From NCBI RefSeq assembly GCF_018310695.1, contig NZ_JAGXCY010000003.1, positions 62,001 to 126,000 on the forward strand: a stretch of DNA of 64,000 bases, given 5' to 3'. Below, piece after piece: positions 1-8,921 of this stretch. The number at the start of each line of letters is the position of its first letter. Within the stretch, counting starts at the first letter, position 1. This stretch comes from Paenibacillus sp. Marseille-Q4541. Lineage in GTDB: Bacteria; Bacillota; Bacilli; Paenibacillales; Paenibacillaceae. The translations under genes were made by a program, and so were the position numbers. Below the pieces are notes generated by a model. That model did no database searches. It was not told where the DNA came from and saw only the letters and a program-made list of their open reading frames with translations.

Positions 1-54
1 CAAACGGAATTATGGATATTAAGAAATAGGCCAAACGTGGAGGGAAAGTGAAAC

Positions 55-1578
55 ATGGTAAAGGGAAATAAAATAGGCGTCATTATTACAGCTTTGTTGC
101 TCGCCACGCTAATGGCATCGATGGATAACACCATCACAGCAACCGCCATAGGTACGATTGTTGGAGATCTGGGCGGTTTTGACAAATTAATGTGGGTCAC
201 CTCTGCTTATATGGTAGCAGAGATGGCGGGTATGCCGATCTTCGGTAAATTATCGGATATGTATGGGCGCAAGCGATTTTTCATTTTCGGTATTGTTGTA
301 TTTATGATTGGTTCTGCATTATGTGGTACAGCTGATTCTATCGTACAACTAAGTATATATCGCGCGATTCAGGGTATTGGCGGTGGGGCACTTGTACCGA
401 TCGCATTCACAATCATGTTTGATGTCGTTGCTCCGGAAAATCGGGGTAAGATTGGCGGGTTGTTTGGTGCCGCATATGGGATTTCCAGCATCTTTGGTCC
501 TCTCATAGGGGCTTATATTACGGATTATATCAATTGGAGATGGATCTTCTATATTAACTTGCCCGTTGGCCTTATTGCATTTTTGATGATTGTTTTCTTC
601 TATAAAGAATCAGTAGAGCATTCCAAAGAAAAAATCGACTATCTTGGCGCATTTACCTTGGTAGCTTCCATTCTTTGTTTAATGTTTGCTCTTGAGCTCG
701 GCGGTAAGGAATATGCATGGAATTCCGGCATGATTATTGGTTTGTTTACTGGCTTTGTTGCACTTATTATCGGTTTCATTTTCGTAGAGCGCCGTGCGGA
801 TGAACCTATTATCACCTTTGGAATGTTCAAGAATCGTCTTTATACAACAAGTAATCTGATGGCTATTTTCAGCGGTGCGGCTTTTATTACTGCTTCTGTA
901 TACATTCCGGTATTCATTCAAGGTGTGTTAGGAGGCTCAGCTACAAATTCAGGGCTTGTCCTACTTCCGATGATGGTTGGATCGGTGATTACAGCCGGTG
1001 GTGGCGGTTTCTTGCTTAACAAGTTTAATTTTCGATCTATTATGATTCCGACCTTAGCACTGCTTGTGGTTGGTACAGCTCTACTTACCACGATAACGAC
1101 GGATACTTCTCGTCTCATGATTACGATATTCATGATATTAATCGGTCTAGGAATAGGCTCTTCATTCTCTGTACTTAGTAATGCCGCAATTCATGGATTC
1201 TCAGCAAAACAAAGGGGCTCTGCAAGTTCAACGCTTAGCTTCACGCGGGAATTAGGAATGACACTAGGGATTACGGTATTCGGTATCATTCAAAGTCATC
1301 TGTTTGCGAATAAATTAACAGCCATGTTTGGCAGCGGAGCTCAAGTACCAGATAGCGTCGATCTGAGCGATCCAAGTAAAATCCTAACTCCGGGAACTAG
1401 GGAACAAATTCCTGATTCTATCCTAGAGAAGATTACGGAGGCGCTGTCTTCGTCTCTTGCACACACCTTTGCTTGGGCAATTATTCCCTCAGTCATTGCT
1501 TTGATTGCAGCTTTTGCGATGAGCAGAGAGAAATTCGATCCTGCATCTGAAATGGAAGAATACACGGCATCTCACTAA
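55..1578 (+). CDS. DHA2-type MFS drug efflux transporter
   Basis: This is a 507-residue integral membrane protein of the major facilitator superfamily, EmrB/QacA (DHA2, 14-helix) type, which exports drugs or other small molecules with proton antiport. The N-terminus shows the DHA2 hallmark LLATLMASMDNTI in helix 1, then the motif-A-like loop GKLSDMYGRKR near residue 65. The antiporter motif C region (SSIFGPLIGAYI) lies near residue 145. About 14 hydrophobic segments run to the end. The ATG is preceded by GGAGGG at 39-44. No efflux regulator is adjacent inside the window, and the upstream side is cut by the window edge. The substrate cannot be read from sequence. Family call is firm, substrate unknown. 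Confidence 0.9.
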   Translation: MVKGNKIGVIITALLLATLMASMDNTITATAIGTIVGDLGGFDKLMWVTSAYMVAEMAGMPIFGKLSDMYGRKRFFIFGIVVFMIGSALCGTADSIVQLSIYRAIQGIGGGALVPIAFTIMFDVVAPENRGKIGGLFGAAYGISSIFGPLIGAYITDYINWRWIFYINLPVGLIAFLMIVFFYKESVEHSKEKIDYLGAFTLVASILCLMFALELGGKEYAWNSGMIIGLFTGFVALIIGFIFVERRADEPIITFGMFKNRLYTTSNLMAIFSGAAFITASVYIPVFIQGVLGGSATNSGLVLLPMMVGSVITAGGGGFLLNKFNFRSIMIPTLALLVVGTALLTTITTDTSRLMITIFMILIGLGIGSSFSVLSNAAIHGFSAKQRGSASSTLSFTRELGMTLGITVFGIIQSHLFANKLTAMFGSGAQVPDSVDLSDPSKILTPGTREQIPDSILEKITEALSSSLAHTFAWAIIPSVIALIAAFAMSREKFDPASEMEEYTASH

Positions 1579-1594
1579 CAACTTTATATGAATA

Positions 1595-1627
1595 GGTCCT
1601 GCTAATCGTAGCGGGGCCTTTTATTTT
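1595..1627 (+). terminator. Rho-independent terminator of the MFS gene
   Basis: The arms GGTCCTGCT (1595-1603) and AGCGGGGCC (1610-1618) form a GC-rich stem with wobble pairs and a six-base loop. A T-rich tract follows directly, 17 bases after the MFS stop codon. Confidence 0.85.
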
Positions 1628-1723
1628 TATAAAAATGTCGATCAAGTCAGCAACAATTCACCGAAATTCATTCTGTGACATTCATGTAACATTTGTTTCC
1701 TATAATACACCCGAGGTGAGAAA

Positions 1724-3046
1724 ATGTTATCAAAAATAAATAGGAAGAGCAGTAAAGGAATGCTTTCGATGCTACTAGTGTTCACACTATTTTTTGTTGG
1801 AGGATGTGGTGCTTCATCAAATAATGAGAAGCAAGTAGATAAAGAGGAAGGAGTAAAAAGCGAAGAAAGTAGCAGTACTGAAAGTAATAGTAAGATTGCA
1901 TTTTGGGATGAACAGAGAAAAGGAACGAACTTCATGAATTCCAAATCTCTTCCGGAAAATTACGAGGCAGCAAATGAAGAAAATATTGAATTTATTCGTT
2001 TAGCTCCAGATAAATGGGCGAAAGATCGGGACTTTTTATTTAATGACAAACCCGATTCAAATCCAACCAAAGATTTCTTAATTGGAAATGCAGATCAGTA
2101 TGAAGGTATTGTTGAAGAAGATTTTAACGAACTGAAAAAAGACTTAGATGCTGCGTATGAACGTGGATCGAAAGTTGTACTTACGATGCTAAGCCTTCCG
2201 GGGGACCGCTGGAGACAGTTTAATAACTATCAAAACGATGATCGAATATGGCAAGACGAGAGCTACCATGAGCAATCAGCTCAGTTCTGGAAGGATCTTG
2301 CAACTCGGCTTAAAGATCACCCCGCTGTCGTAGGTTATAATCTAGTGAATGAACCTCATCCGGAAACGGCTACAGGATTTCATGATTTCTGGACAGAGGA
2401 TTATAGTGAATGGTATAGCGGTATTGAAAATACAGCAGCAGATTTAAATAAATTATATGATACGATTGTAAAAGCGATTCGAACTGTCGATACAGATACC
2501 CCGATCGTGATTAACTCAGGCTTATATGCAACACCATGGGCGTTTGAGTATTTGAAACCAATTGATGACGAAAAGGTATTATATGCTTTCCATATGTATG
2601 AGCCTTATGAAATGACAAGTCAAAATCGAAAAAAAGGATTTACTTATGAGTATCCTGGGATTGTGAAAGTTGGAGAAAATCAGACGGAGAAAACGTTCGA
2701 TAAAGCAGCATTGAAACAATTTTTAGAACCTGTTGCCAAGTGGGCAAAGGAGAACGATATTCCTGCGAATCGAATCATTGCAGAGGAGTTTGGAATCAAT
2801 CGAATGGTAAAAGGAGCAGATCAATATTTATCAGACCTTATCTCCATTTTTGATGAATATGGTTGGCATTGGGCTTTTTATGCATTTCGTGAGGATACTT
2901 GGGAAGGAATGGATTATCAATTAGGAGTAGATCCGCCCAAGTGGAAATACTGGGAAGCTCTTGAAGAAGGTAAGCTACCCAATCGAGAAGATATTGAAGT
3001 TGATAACCCCATATGGGATGCTTTAGAAGCAGGATTAAAAAAATAG
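1724..3046 (+). CDS. GH5 family glycoside hydrolase, lipoprotein
   Basis: This 440-residue protein looks like a retaining endo-beta-glycanase (cellulase or mannanase type) held on the outer face of the membrane. Residues 1-28 form a lipoprotein signal with lipobox FVGGC, followed by a Ser/Glu-rich linker to about residue 60. The catalytic TIM barrel follows. The GH5 acid/base glutamate sits in NLVNEPHPE (E210) and the nucleophile in IIAEEFG (E355). The sequence HMYEPYE between them is the usual substrate-contact His/Tyr strand. The start is fixed by GAGGTG a few bases upstream. It is monocistronic with a terminator on each side. The lipid anchor suggests sugar release at the cell surface rather than free secretion. 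The exact polysaccharide is not clear from the sequence. Confidence 0.85.
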   Translation: MLSKINRKSSKGMLSMLLVFTLFFVGGCGASSNNEKQVDKEEGVKSEESSSTESNSKIAFWDEQRKGTNFMNSKSLPENYEAANEENIEFIRLAPDKWAKDRDFLFNDKPDSNPTKDFLIGNADQYEGIVEEDFNELKKDLDAAYERGSKVVLTMLSLPGDRWRQFNNYQNDDRIWQDESYHEQSAQFWKDLATRLKDHPAVVGYNLVNEPHPETATGFHDFWTEDYSEWYSGIENTAADLNKLYDTIVKAIRTVDTDTPIVINSGLYATPWAFEYLKPIDDEKVLYAFHMYEPYEMTSQNRKKGFTYEYPGIVKVGENQTEKTFDKAALKQFLEPVAKWAKENDIPANRIIAEEFGINRMVKGADQYLSDLISIFDEYGWHWAFYAFREDTWEGMDYQLGVDPPKWKYWEALEEGKLPNREDIEVDNPIWDALEAGLKK

Positions 3047-3056
3047 AGAGTATTTA

Positions 3057-3106
3057 ATAGGTAACCGTTCCTCGAAATTTGACGAGAGAGCGGTTGCCTA
3101 TTTTTT
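3057..3106 (+). terminator. Rho-independent terminator of the GH5 gene
   Basis: ATAGGTAACCG (3057-3067) pairs with CGGTTGCCTAT (3091-3101), with an inner CCTCG/CGAG pairing, followed by six T. The rest of the gap up to 3300 is AT-rich and shows no gene. Confidence 0.9.
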
Positions 3107-3315
3107 GTCTTCTCATTTCATGAACATTTCTACTAATAAAATAATATTTCAGCATATGAAAAATTCAAAATAATAAAATCTATTCGAACTTTGTTACTTT
3201 ATCCCGTACCCAAATTCCGCATTTTCTCAAGTAATAAATAGAAGTCTAACATCAAAAGAAAGTGACTTATAATTATAGAGGAACGAAATTTTAACTTTGT
3301 GAGGAGGAAACTTAG

Positions 3316-4224
3316 GTGGAGTACTGCAAACTAAAAGTGAGTCGTTTTGTAGAGACTCATTACGGTGCACGTGCACAGAATCTTGAACCTCTCGCTGCTG
3401 GTGATTGGTCACAAGCCTATTCCTTTTTGCTTGACGAGAAAGAAATGGTTATCCGCTTCGGTTCTTTTGTGGACGATTTTAAGAAGGATTGTGTGATGGG
3501 TGCTTTTTCATCGGACATTGTTCCGATTCCAAAAGTGACAGAGATTGGCGAGACGGAACACGGCTTTTACGCCATATCCGAGAGGGTTCGTGGAAAGCAT
3601 CTTGATGAACTTAGCGGACCAGAGATAGAACATGTCCTGCCACAATTGATTGATGCACTTTATGAATTTCAGAAACTTGATCTTTCAGACACACAGGTAG
3701 TTGGCATCTGGCATCCAGAAGGAGCTGGTCTAACTTGGGGAGACAAACTTCTTTCAGTCGCAGAACCTAGGGATCGGCAACCTGGTTGGCGTGAACAACT
3801 TAACGCCTCGCCTCAGGAGGCAAAGATTTTCGATGATGGGGTAGCAAGGTTGCGTCAGCTCGTAACAAAGCTTCCAGAGCACAGAGGAATCATACATAGC
3901 GACCTTTTGAACCGAAATGTGCTGGTGCACCAAGGAAAGCTAACTGGAATAATCGATTGGGGAAATGCGTTCTATGGAGATCCTCTTTATGACATCGCAT
4001 GGTTAATTTATTGGTGGTCCTGGTATCCAGATTGGCAGAAAGTTGACTTGCAAGTAATTTTAGACCGCCACTGGGATAAGCACGGTGGCCAGCCGCCGCA
4101 ACTGGAGGAGCGTCTTCGCTGCTGCCTTATCCACATCGGTCTCGATCATATCGCCTACTGTGCCTTTAGACAACGTCCAGCAGATATGAGACGTAACGCC
4201 AAGCAATTGTTGAGTTATATTTAG
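3316..4224 (+). CDS. APH-family kinase, hygromycin B 4-phosphotransferase-like
   Basis: This 302-residue cytosolic protein has the aminoglycoside phosphotransferase fold, which transfers ATP gamma-phosphate to a small-molecule hydroxyl. The catalytic loop IIHSDLLNRN places the catalytic Asp at residue 196, and the Mg-binding IIDWGNAFYGDP has Asp214. From memory, the N-lobe segments (GDWSQAYSF, MVIRFGSF, DDFKKD, PIPKVTEIGE) line up with the same segments in hygromycin B kinase APH(4)-Ia, including the VIPIP-type element. GTG is chosen as start because GAGGAGG lies 8 bases upstream. The gene stands alone between two terminators with no mobile element beside it, so an intrinsic environmental gene is more likely than recent acquisition. 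Real resistance is unproven; many such kinases act on other metabolites. Confidence 0.75.
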   Translation: MEYCKLKVSRFVETHYGARAQNLEPLAAGDWSQAYSFLLDEKEMVIRFGSFVDDFKKDCVMGAFSSDIVPIPKVTEIGETEHGFYAISERVRGKHLDELSGPEIEHVLPQLIDALYEFQKLDLSDTQVVGIWHPEGAGLTWGDKLLSVAEPRDRQPGWREQLNASPQEAKIFDDGVARLRQLVTKLPEHRGIIHSDLLNRNVLVHQGKLTGIIDWGNAFYGDPLYDIAWLIYWWSWYPDWQKVDLQVILDRHWDKHGGQPPQLEERLRCCLIHIGLDHIAYCAFRQRPADMRRNAKQLLSYI

Positions 4225-4294
4225 GAAAAAGTCTCAAGTTTATCATTATCATAGAACCTTTAAGCTAATAGCAAAAGATAAAGTCGGTTAACTG

Positions 4295-4336
4295 GCGACC
4301 TTTTCTCGGAATTGTACCGAGAGAGGTCGCTTATTT
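4295..4336 (+). terminator. Rho-independent terminator of the APH gene
   Basis: GCGACCTTTTCTCGG (4295-4309) pairs with CCGAGAGAGGTCGC (4317-4330), with a 7-base loop and a short T-rich tail. No gene is seen between 4225 and 4459. Confidence 0.8.
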
Positions 4337-4459
4337 GCATTTAGTATCTATAAATAAATTATGGATGAAGTCCAAGAAATTAGGACACATTATATATGCT
4401 CCATAGAGGAGGATTTACACTATGGTGTAATTTGATGACGGAAAAGGATAAAAGCCACT

Positions 4460-5914
4460 ATGTCAGATTATAGCAAGCAAGTTGAGACACAAATTAAAAA
4501 CCTTTTACATGAAAGCGAAGGTCTAATCACGAAACCTATAGGTGATCAGATCGTTGTTTGTTATATGACGGGAATGGTTGATAACGCGCAGCTCAACTTT
4601 AATGTAATAGGACGTTTACTTGAAAAAGATCAATTTGAAAATTTAGATATGGTGTCCGAGCAGATTGCCATTGGTGATTGTAAAAAGTTTGATAACCTTT
4701 CGGATGCAATTGAAATACTGCTTAGTGGATTTGCTCTTGTTCTTATGCAAGGCAATAGTGGAGGGGTAGGAGTTAATATTGCTCAGATTCCTTCTCGTTC
4801 ACCTTCAAATGCAGATACTGAATCGACCATTTATGGACCCTTAGAAGCTTTTACGGAATCAATGGAGCAAAATATAGCTTTACTTCGTTCCTATATTACA
4901 AGTCCCGACTTTATCCAAGAGCAAATTCAGCTTGATTCGGAGACAAAAACGTTAGCAAATATGTTGTACTTGAAAGATGAGAATGTCAATCCTTTTATTA
5001 ATATCATTCGGAAGCGAATTTCAAAAAGGAAAATTAAAGGGTTAATCGGGAGCCCCTTGTTTCTTAAACTTCTAACAGATAATAAGTACGCCCTTTTTCC
5101 TGAAATGAGTTTATCTGAGCGTCCAGACCGCACTGCTCAAGCTATACTTGAAGGTAAGGTTGTTGTCATGGTAGAGGGGAATTCTCAGGTTATCATTGGA
5201 CCCAGTACATTCTTTGATTTTTTTCAATCTGTTGAGGATCGATACTCTACTTGGGGTATCGGGACGTTTAATCGGATTTTACGTGCAGCAGCTCTTTTCA
5301 TTACTATATTTCTGACCCCGATGTATGTGGCTGCCTTAACGTTCCATTATGAAGTGATTCCGGTTCCCTTGCTTGAGCCGCTCCTTAGTACCAGAAGTCG
5401 TGTTCCGTTTCCTCCCTTAATTGAAGCACTCGTGATGGAAATTTCCATTGAACTTCTGAGGGAAGCCGGAGCACGGTTACCTACGAAAGTAGGACAAACG
5501 ATGGGTATCGTAGGCGGTATTGTCATTGGACAAGCTGCCGTGCAAGCCGGATTTACCAGCAACATTCTGATTATGTTAGTTGCATTTGCTGCACTAGGTT
5601 CATTCACAACGCCAAATTATATGATGGGCTCCTCAATCCGGATCATTCGATTTCCAATGCTGATTGCAGCCGGAATGTTAGGATTCGTCGGTATCGCATT
5701 TTTCACGGGGTTCTTGTTAATTCATCTACTTCGAATGACAAGTTATGGTAAGCCATTCCTATATCCTTTGTATCCGCCGAATTCAAAAGAGATTATTAGT
5801 ACGTTACTTATTACAGATTCTGCCCTGTATGAATATAAAACCAAGCTTACACAAAGTAATATCCTATCTTGGAAGTCTCGGCTGTTCAAAATATTAAAGT
5901 CCGACGAAGAATGA
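4460..5914 (+). CDS. Spore germination receptor subunit A (GerA/GerKA family)
   Basis: This 484-residue protein is the A subunit of a germinant receptor in the spore inner membrane, needed to sense nutrients and trigger germination. The soluble N-terminal half (residues 1-265) carries GerA-family features such as VVVMVEGN near 235 and DRTAQAILEG just before it. The C-terminal half has several membrane helices with the signature LEPLLSTRSRVPFPPLIEAL and ELLREAGARLPTKVGQ. It is followed after 15 bases by the B subunit and then the C subunit, the standard ABC receptor order. The ATG follows GGAAAAGGATAAAAGCCACT. A forespore sigma-G promoter is expected, but I could not place one convincingly. 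Ligand unknown. Confidence 0.93.
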   Translation: MSDYSKQVETQIKNLLHESEGLITKPIGDQIVVCYMTGMVDNAQLNFNVIGRLLEKDQFENLDMVSEQIAIGDCKKFDNLSDAIEILLSGFALVLMQGNSGGVGVNIAQIPSRSPSNADTESTIYGPLEAFTESMEQNIALLRSYITSPDFIQEQIQLDSETKTLANMLYLKDENVNPFINIIRKRISKRKIKGLIGSPLFLKLLTDNKYALFPEMSLSERPDRTAQAILEGKVVVMVEGNSQVIIGPSTFFDFFQSVEDRYSTWGIGTFNRILRAAALFITIFLTPMYVAALTFHYEVIPVPLLEPLLSTRSRVPFPPLIEALVMEISIELLREAGARLPTKVGQTMGIVGGIVIGQAAVQAGFTSNILIMLVAFAALGSFTTPNYMMGSSIRIIRFPMLIAAGMLGFVGIAFFTGFLLIHLLRMTSYGKPFLYPLYPPNSKEIISTLLITDSALYEYKTKLTQSNILSWKSRLFKILKSDEE

Positions 5915-5929
5915 ATGTGAGGTAGAGTA

Positions 5930-7057
5930 ATGAAGATCACGTACACTCCCAATAAGAATGTTCAATTCCATGCCTATCTCCTTGTCTATATTATTTGTGC
6001 CGCTCAAATTGGGATAGGCATTTTTAGTTTTCAACGCGATATATTTGGAGCTGCCGCTCATGATGCATGGATATCTGTCATCATTGCAGGTTTAATTACT
6101 CATCTGGCCATATGGTTTATCATTCGTATGTTAGGTAACTACGAATCTACAGATTTGTACGGCATTCATCATGATCTATTCGGTAAATATGTAGGGACAA
6201 TGATGAACTGCATCTATATGTTGTACTATTTATTTATTACAGCTACGTTCATGAGAAATTACGTTGAAGTGATTCAAGCATGGATATTTCCGGACATCCC
6301 TTTATGGTTAGTCATGGCCTTACTTTCAGGACTTGCTATTTACGCTGCATATGGGGGAATTCGAGTTATTATTGGTATATGTATGCTGGGTTTTTTTGTT
6401 ATTCTACCTACGTCTGTACTATGCTACTCAGCATTGGAGTATGCTGTGTGGACTCAACTGCTTCCAGTATGGGAAACCAGTACGTGGGATATATTAAGAG
6501 GTACAATGAAAATGGGCTACAGCCTAGCGGGGTTTGAAATCATCTTGCTGGTTTATCCATTTATATTAAATAAGAATCGTGTTATGTTGCATTCTCAGCT
6601 CGGGGCTGCCTTCACAAATATTGCTTACCTTCTTATTATGATGATCTCGATTGTGTATTTCTCGCCTTCTCAGCTACAACGTTCGATCTGGCCATCGATT
6701 ATTATGCTTAAGATCGTTAAATACCCTTATTTGGAACGATTAGAATTCATCGTAATCTCCTTGTGGATGCTAGTAATTCTAGCGGGAATTTTATTATTTA
6801 CATGGGTTATCACGAGAGGTTGTAAGAGAATGTGGAATTTGAATCCGAAGATAACGCTAATTTTTGTCTTAGTTGTGTCATTCATATTCTCGGTAACTGT
6901 AGAAAAACACTTTGAGATAGAAAAATTTAATAAATGGGCTGATATAGGAAGTACCATATTTGCCTATCTATATCCAATCTTGCTAAGTTGCATTGTCGCC
7001 ATTGTGTTCAAAGTACGCCAGAGAAAACAATTAAAAGAGGAAGGAGGTACAAAATGA
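5930..7057 (+). CDS. Spore germination receptor subunit B (GerB permease family)
   Basis: This 375-residue protein with about ten membrane helices belongs to the endospore-germination branch of the APC amino-acid permease superfamily. In known receptors this subunit is implicated in ligand binding. The N-terminus (QFHAYLLVYIICAAQIGIG) matches the typical GerB first helix with its conserved helix break. A GAGGTAGAG ribosome site lies upstream of the ATG and the gene starts 15 bases after the A subunit. Its stop overlaps the start of the C subunit (ATGA at 7054-7057), which indicates translational coupling. Substrate specificity cannot be deduced. Confidence 0.93.
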   Translation: MKITYTPNKNVQFHAYLLVYIICAAQIGIGIFSFQRDIFGAAAHDAWISVIIAGLITHLAIWFIIRMLGNYESTDLYGIHHDLFGKYVGTMMNCIYMLYYLFITATFMRNYVEVIQAWIFPDIPLWLVMALLSGLAIYAAYGGIRVIIGICMLGFFVILPTSVLCYSALEYAVWTQLLPVWETSTWDILRGTMKMGYSLAGFEIILLVYPFILNKNRVMLHSQLGAAFTNIAYLLIMMISIVYFSPSQLQRSIWPSIIMLKIVKYPYLERLEFIVISLWMLVILAGILLFTWVITRGCKRMWNLNPKITLIFVLVVSFIFSVTVEKHFEIEKFNKWADIGSTIFAYLYPILLSCIVAIVFKVRQRKQLKEEGGTK

Positions 7058-8178
7058 AAAAATTACGACTTCTTCCTATTTTGCTTATCTTTTTCCTTCT
7101 TTGTGGCTGCTTGAAAACAAATATATTGGAGGAACAATCTATTGTACTCGCATTAGGTTACGATGCGAAGGAGAATAATAATTATCAAGTTACCGCTGCT
7201 TTTATAGAATCAGCGCGGGATAACAAAGATGCATATCATTCCATATCAGTTGAAGCAGAGACGAGTAGATCTGGACGTAGAAAGATGAATCAGATGTTGA
7301 CTAATGAAATAGCCACGGGACAAACTCGCGTAATCTTGTTAAATAAAAATAATTTCAAATTAAATATGTTAAATGAAATTGATGTGCTTACTCGGGATCC
7401 TTTTTTCGGGGACATGATCAAAATTGCTATTGTCGACGGAACTGCGCAAGATTTGCTAACGTATCCATATAAGAATATAAAGGTGAATATCTGGAGTTTA
7501 TTGGAACAAAACGAAAAATTATCTTGGGTCCCATCCATGACATTACATGATTTCACTTTCGGAAGGGATAAAAATATATTAGAACAGGCGATTCCTATTC
7601 TAAAAAGAGAAGAAGAAGAAATAAAACTTACATCTCTTGCATTATTACATAATAATAAAATTGTAGGAGAAGCACAACCCAGAGAAGGTTTTTTTCTAAA
7701 GACACTTAGAGGTACAGATACTCCTTTCATATACGAAGCGATTATTAAAAAAGAAGAGATGATTGCAAGCGGTATGGATCATTATGTAGAGAATGTAGGC
7801 GATGAAGTTAAGATTGTAATTAAGGTGATTAAAAGTGATGGAAAAGTGAAGTTGACCGATCCTGATTTGAAAAAATTCGACGCTTTAATTGACATCGATG
7901 TGAATATTGAAGAAGTATCCGAGCGGTACAAGTTTAACGAGCCAGGTGCAATAAAGGCTTTGGAGAAACAACTAGACATCAAATTGACACAGGACTTACA
8001 GCAATTTCTGGATAAACTTCGTGAAGTGAATTCAGATTGTGTAGGGTTTGGAGAAAAATATCGCAGTCAGGTACGTAACAGTAAGCAAGTAATTGAACAA
8101 TGGGGAGATATATTTCCTAATACGATGTTAACCGGACACGTTAAAATAGATATGATACGTACGGGTATCATAGAGTAA
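7054..8178 (+). CDS. Spore germination receptor subunit C (Ger(x)C lipoprotein)
   Basis: This 374-residue lipoprotein is the C subunit of the germinant receptor, acylated in the spore inner membrane. The signal peptide ends in lipobox LLCGC, with the modified Cys near residue 19, followed by the family motif of an early DxREIE-like stretch (NILEEQSIVLALGYDA). The C-terminal half (residues 215-370) has the alternating helices and strands of the GerC domain. An upstream in-frame start at 6988 exists, but the ATG at 7054 has AGGAGGT at the right distance, begins the signal peptide and overlaps the B-subunit stop. It is the last gene of the operon and is closed by a terminator. Confidence 0.93.
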   Translation: MKKLRLLPILLIFFLLCGCLKTNILEEQSIVLALGYDAKENNNYQVTAAFIESARDNKDAYHSISVEAETSRSGRRKMNQMLTNEIATGQTRVILLNKNNFKLNMLNEIDVLTRDPFFGDMIKIAIVDGTAQDLLTYPYKNIKVNIWSLLEQNEKLSWVPSMTLHDFTFGRDKNILEQAIPILKREEEEIKLTSLALLHNNKIVGEAQPREGFFLKTLRGTDTPFIYEAIIKKEEMIASGMDHYVENVGDEVKIVIKVIKSDGKVKLTDPDLKKFDALIDIDVNIEEVSERYKFNEPGAIKALEKQLDIKLTQDLQQFLDKLREVNSDCVGFGEKYRSQVRNSKQVIEQWGDIFPNTMLTGHVKIDMIRTGIIE

Positions 8179-8183
8179 GAAAA

Positions 8184-8232
8184 GTGGGTATTCCGTTAGT
8201 CATTTAAGACTATCGGGATACCCACTTTTTCT
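8184..8232 (+). terminator. Terminator of the germination operon
   Basis: GTGGGTATTCCG (8184-8195) pairs with CGGGATACCCAC (8214-8225), with one wobble or mismatch, followed by five T. It lies 6 bases after the GerC stop codon. Confidence 0.9.
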
Positions 8233-8385
8233 TGTCAATTTGATATAAAGATATTTTGAATACAAGACTCTTGCTAAAATGTGGTCTTTTCCAAAATTCC
8301 ACGGATCAAGTGGATTTTATATCTCGAAACTACTTTTGCTACTTGAATATATATAGTAGAGAAAGTAGAAAGGAGAGGAATTTAC

Positions 8386-8763
8386 ATGCCGACTTTTACA
8401 ACAGGATTAATTACGAATACGAGAGCTACCGGTACAGCAGCTTCCAATGTAATTGTTAGTGTTCGTAATTTGGGGAGTGCAACAGCAAGTATAGTTGTAG
8501 TCGTATTCGTCGTACCTATGTCTAACCAAGCGCTTACTCCGATGTATGTTTCAGGTTATTCAGTCACTGCTAACTCTTCTGATATTCGTCAGTTTTCTGT
8601 CGCTGGCGATATTGCCTATGAAGTGCAATACAGCATTACAGCTACCAATACGCAAGTTGCTGTGTCCACTTTCGGACTGGATGAGTTCGGAAATCTTGTC
8701 ACCGAACAAGGTATATTACACTCCGAACTTATTCCAACAATTGGGCTGTCAATTCAACTGTAA
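8386..8763 (+). CDS. Small beta-rich protein of unknown function, possible surface or spore protein
   Basis: I do not recognise a named family. The 125-residue product has no signal peptide and no cytoplasmic-enzyme motif. It is rich in Ser, Thr, Ala and Val, very poor in Lys and lacks Cys. It alternates short beta-like stretches (NVIVSVRNLGSATASIVVVVFVV, split here as two strands near residues 24-46) and reads like a compact beta-sandwich. The ribosome site AGGAGAGG precedes the ATG. It is followed by a terminator and then a GT2-GT4 glycosyltransferase pair, which makes a glycosylated spore-surface or exosporium-type protein a reasonable guess. No sequence motif proves this. An alternative is a phage-tail-like or packing protein. 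Confidence 0.6.
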   Translation: MPTFTTGLITNTRATGTAASNVIVSVRNLGSATASIVVVVFVVPMSNQALTPMYVSGYSVTANSSDIRQFSVAGDIAYEVQYSITATNTQVAVSTFGLDEFGNLVTEQGILHSELIPTIGLSIQL

Positions 8764-8800
8764 ACAAGAATATCACAATTGGTGGCGTCATATTTTCCTA

Positions 8801-8832
8801 AAGCCTGGATTTTCACGCGGGCTTTTTTTTAT
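8801..8832 (+). terminator. Terminator after the small beta-rich protein
   Basis: AAGCCTG (8801-8807) pairs with CGGGCTT (8818-8824) with one wobble, followed by a run of T. Confidence 0.7.
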
Positions 8833-8921
8833 GAATAAAACCTGTACCGAGATAGTCGCACACGCCAACCCATTATGAGGTCATACACTAATACCAAATT
8901 GAAATTCTAGAGGTGATGAGT

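Noticed and set aside
3057..4336. The two terminators flanking the APH gene as copies of a mobile repeat
   Set aside because: Both contain a CTCG...CGAG inner stem, but their outer arms and loops differ and no target duplication is seen.
4337..4459. Sigma-G promoter for the germination operon
   Set aside because: CATTATA near 4390 could be a -10, but no suitable -35 lies at the right distance.
7290..7730. 146-residue open frame on the minus strand
   Set aside because: It lies antisense within the GerC gene, has no ribosome site, and its composition follows the codon pattern of the plus-strand gene.
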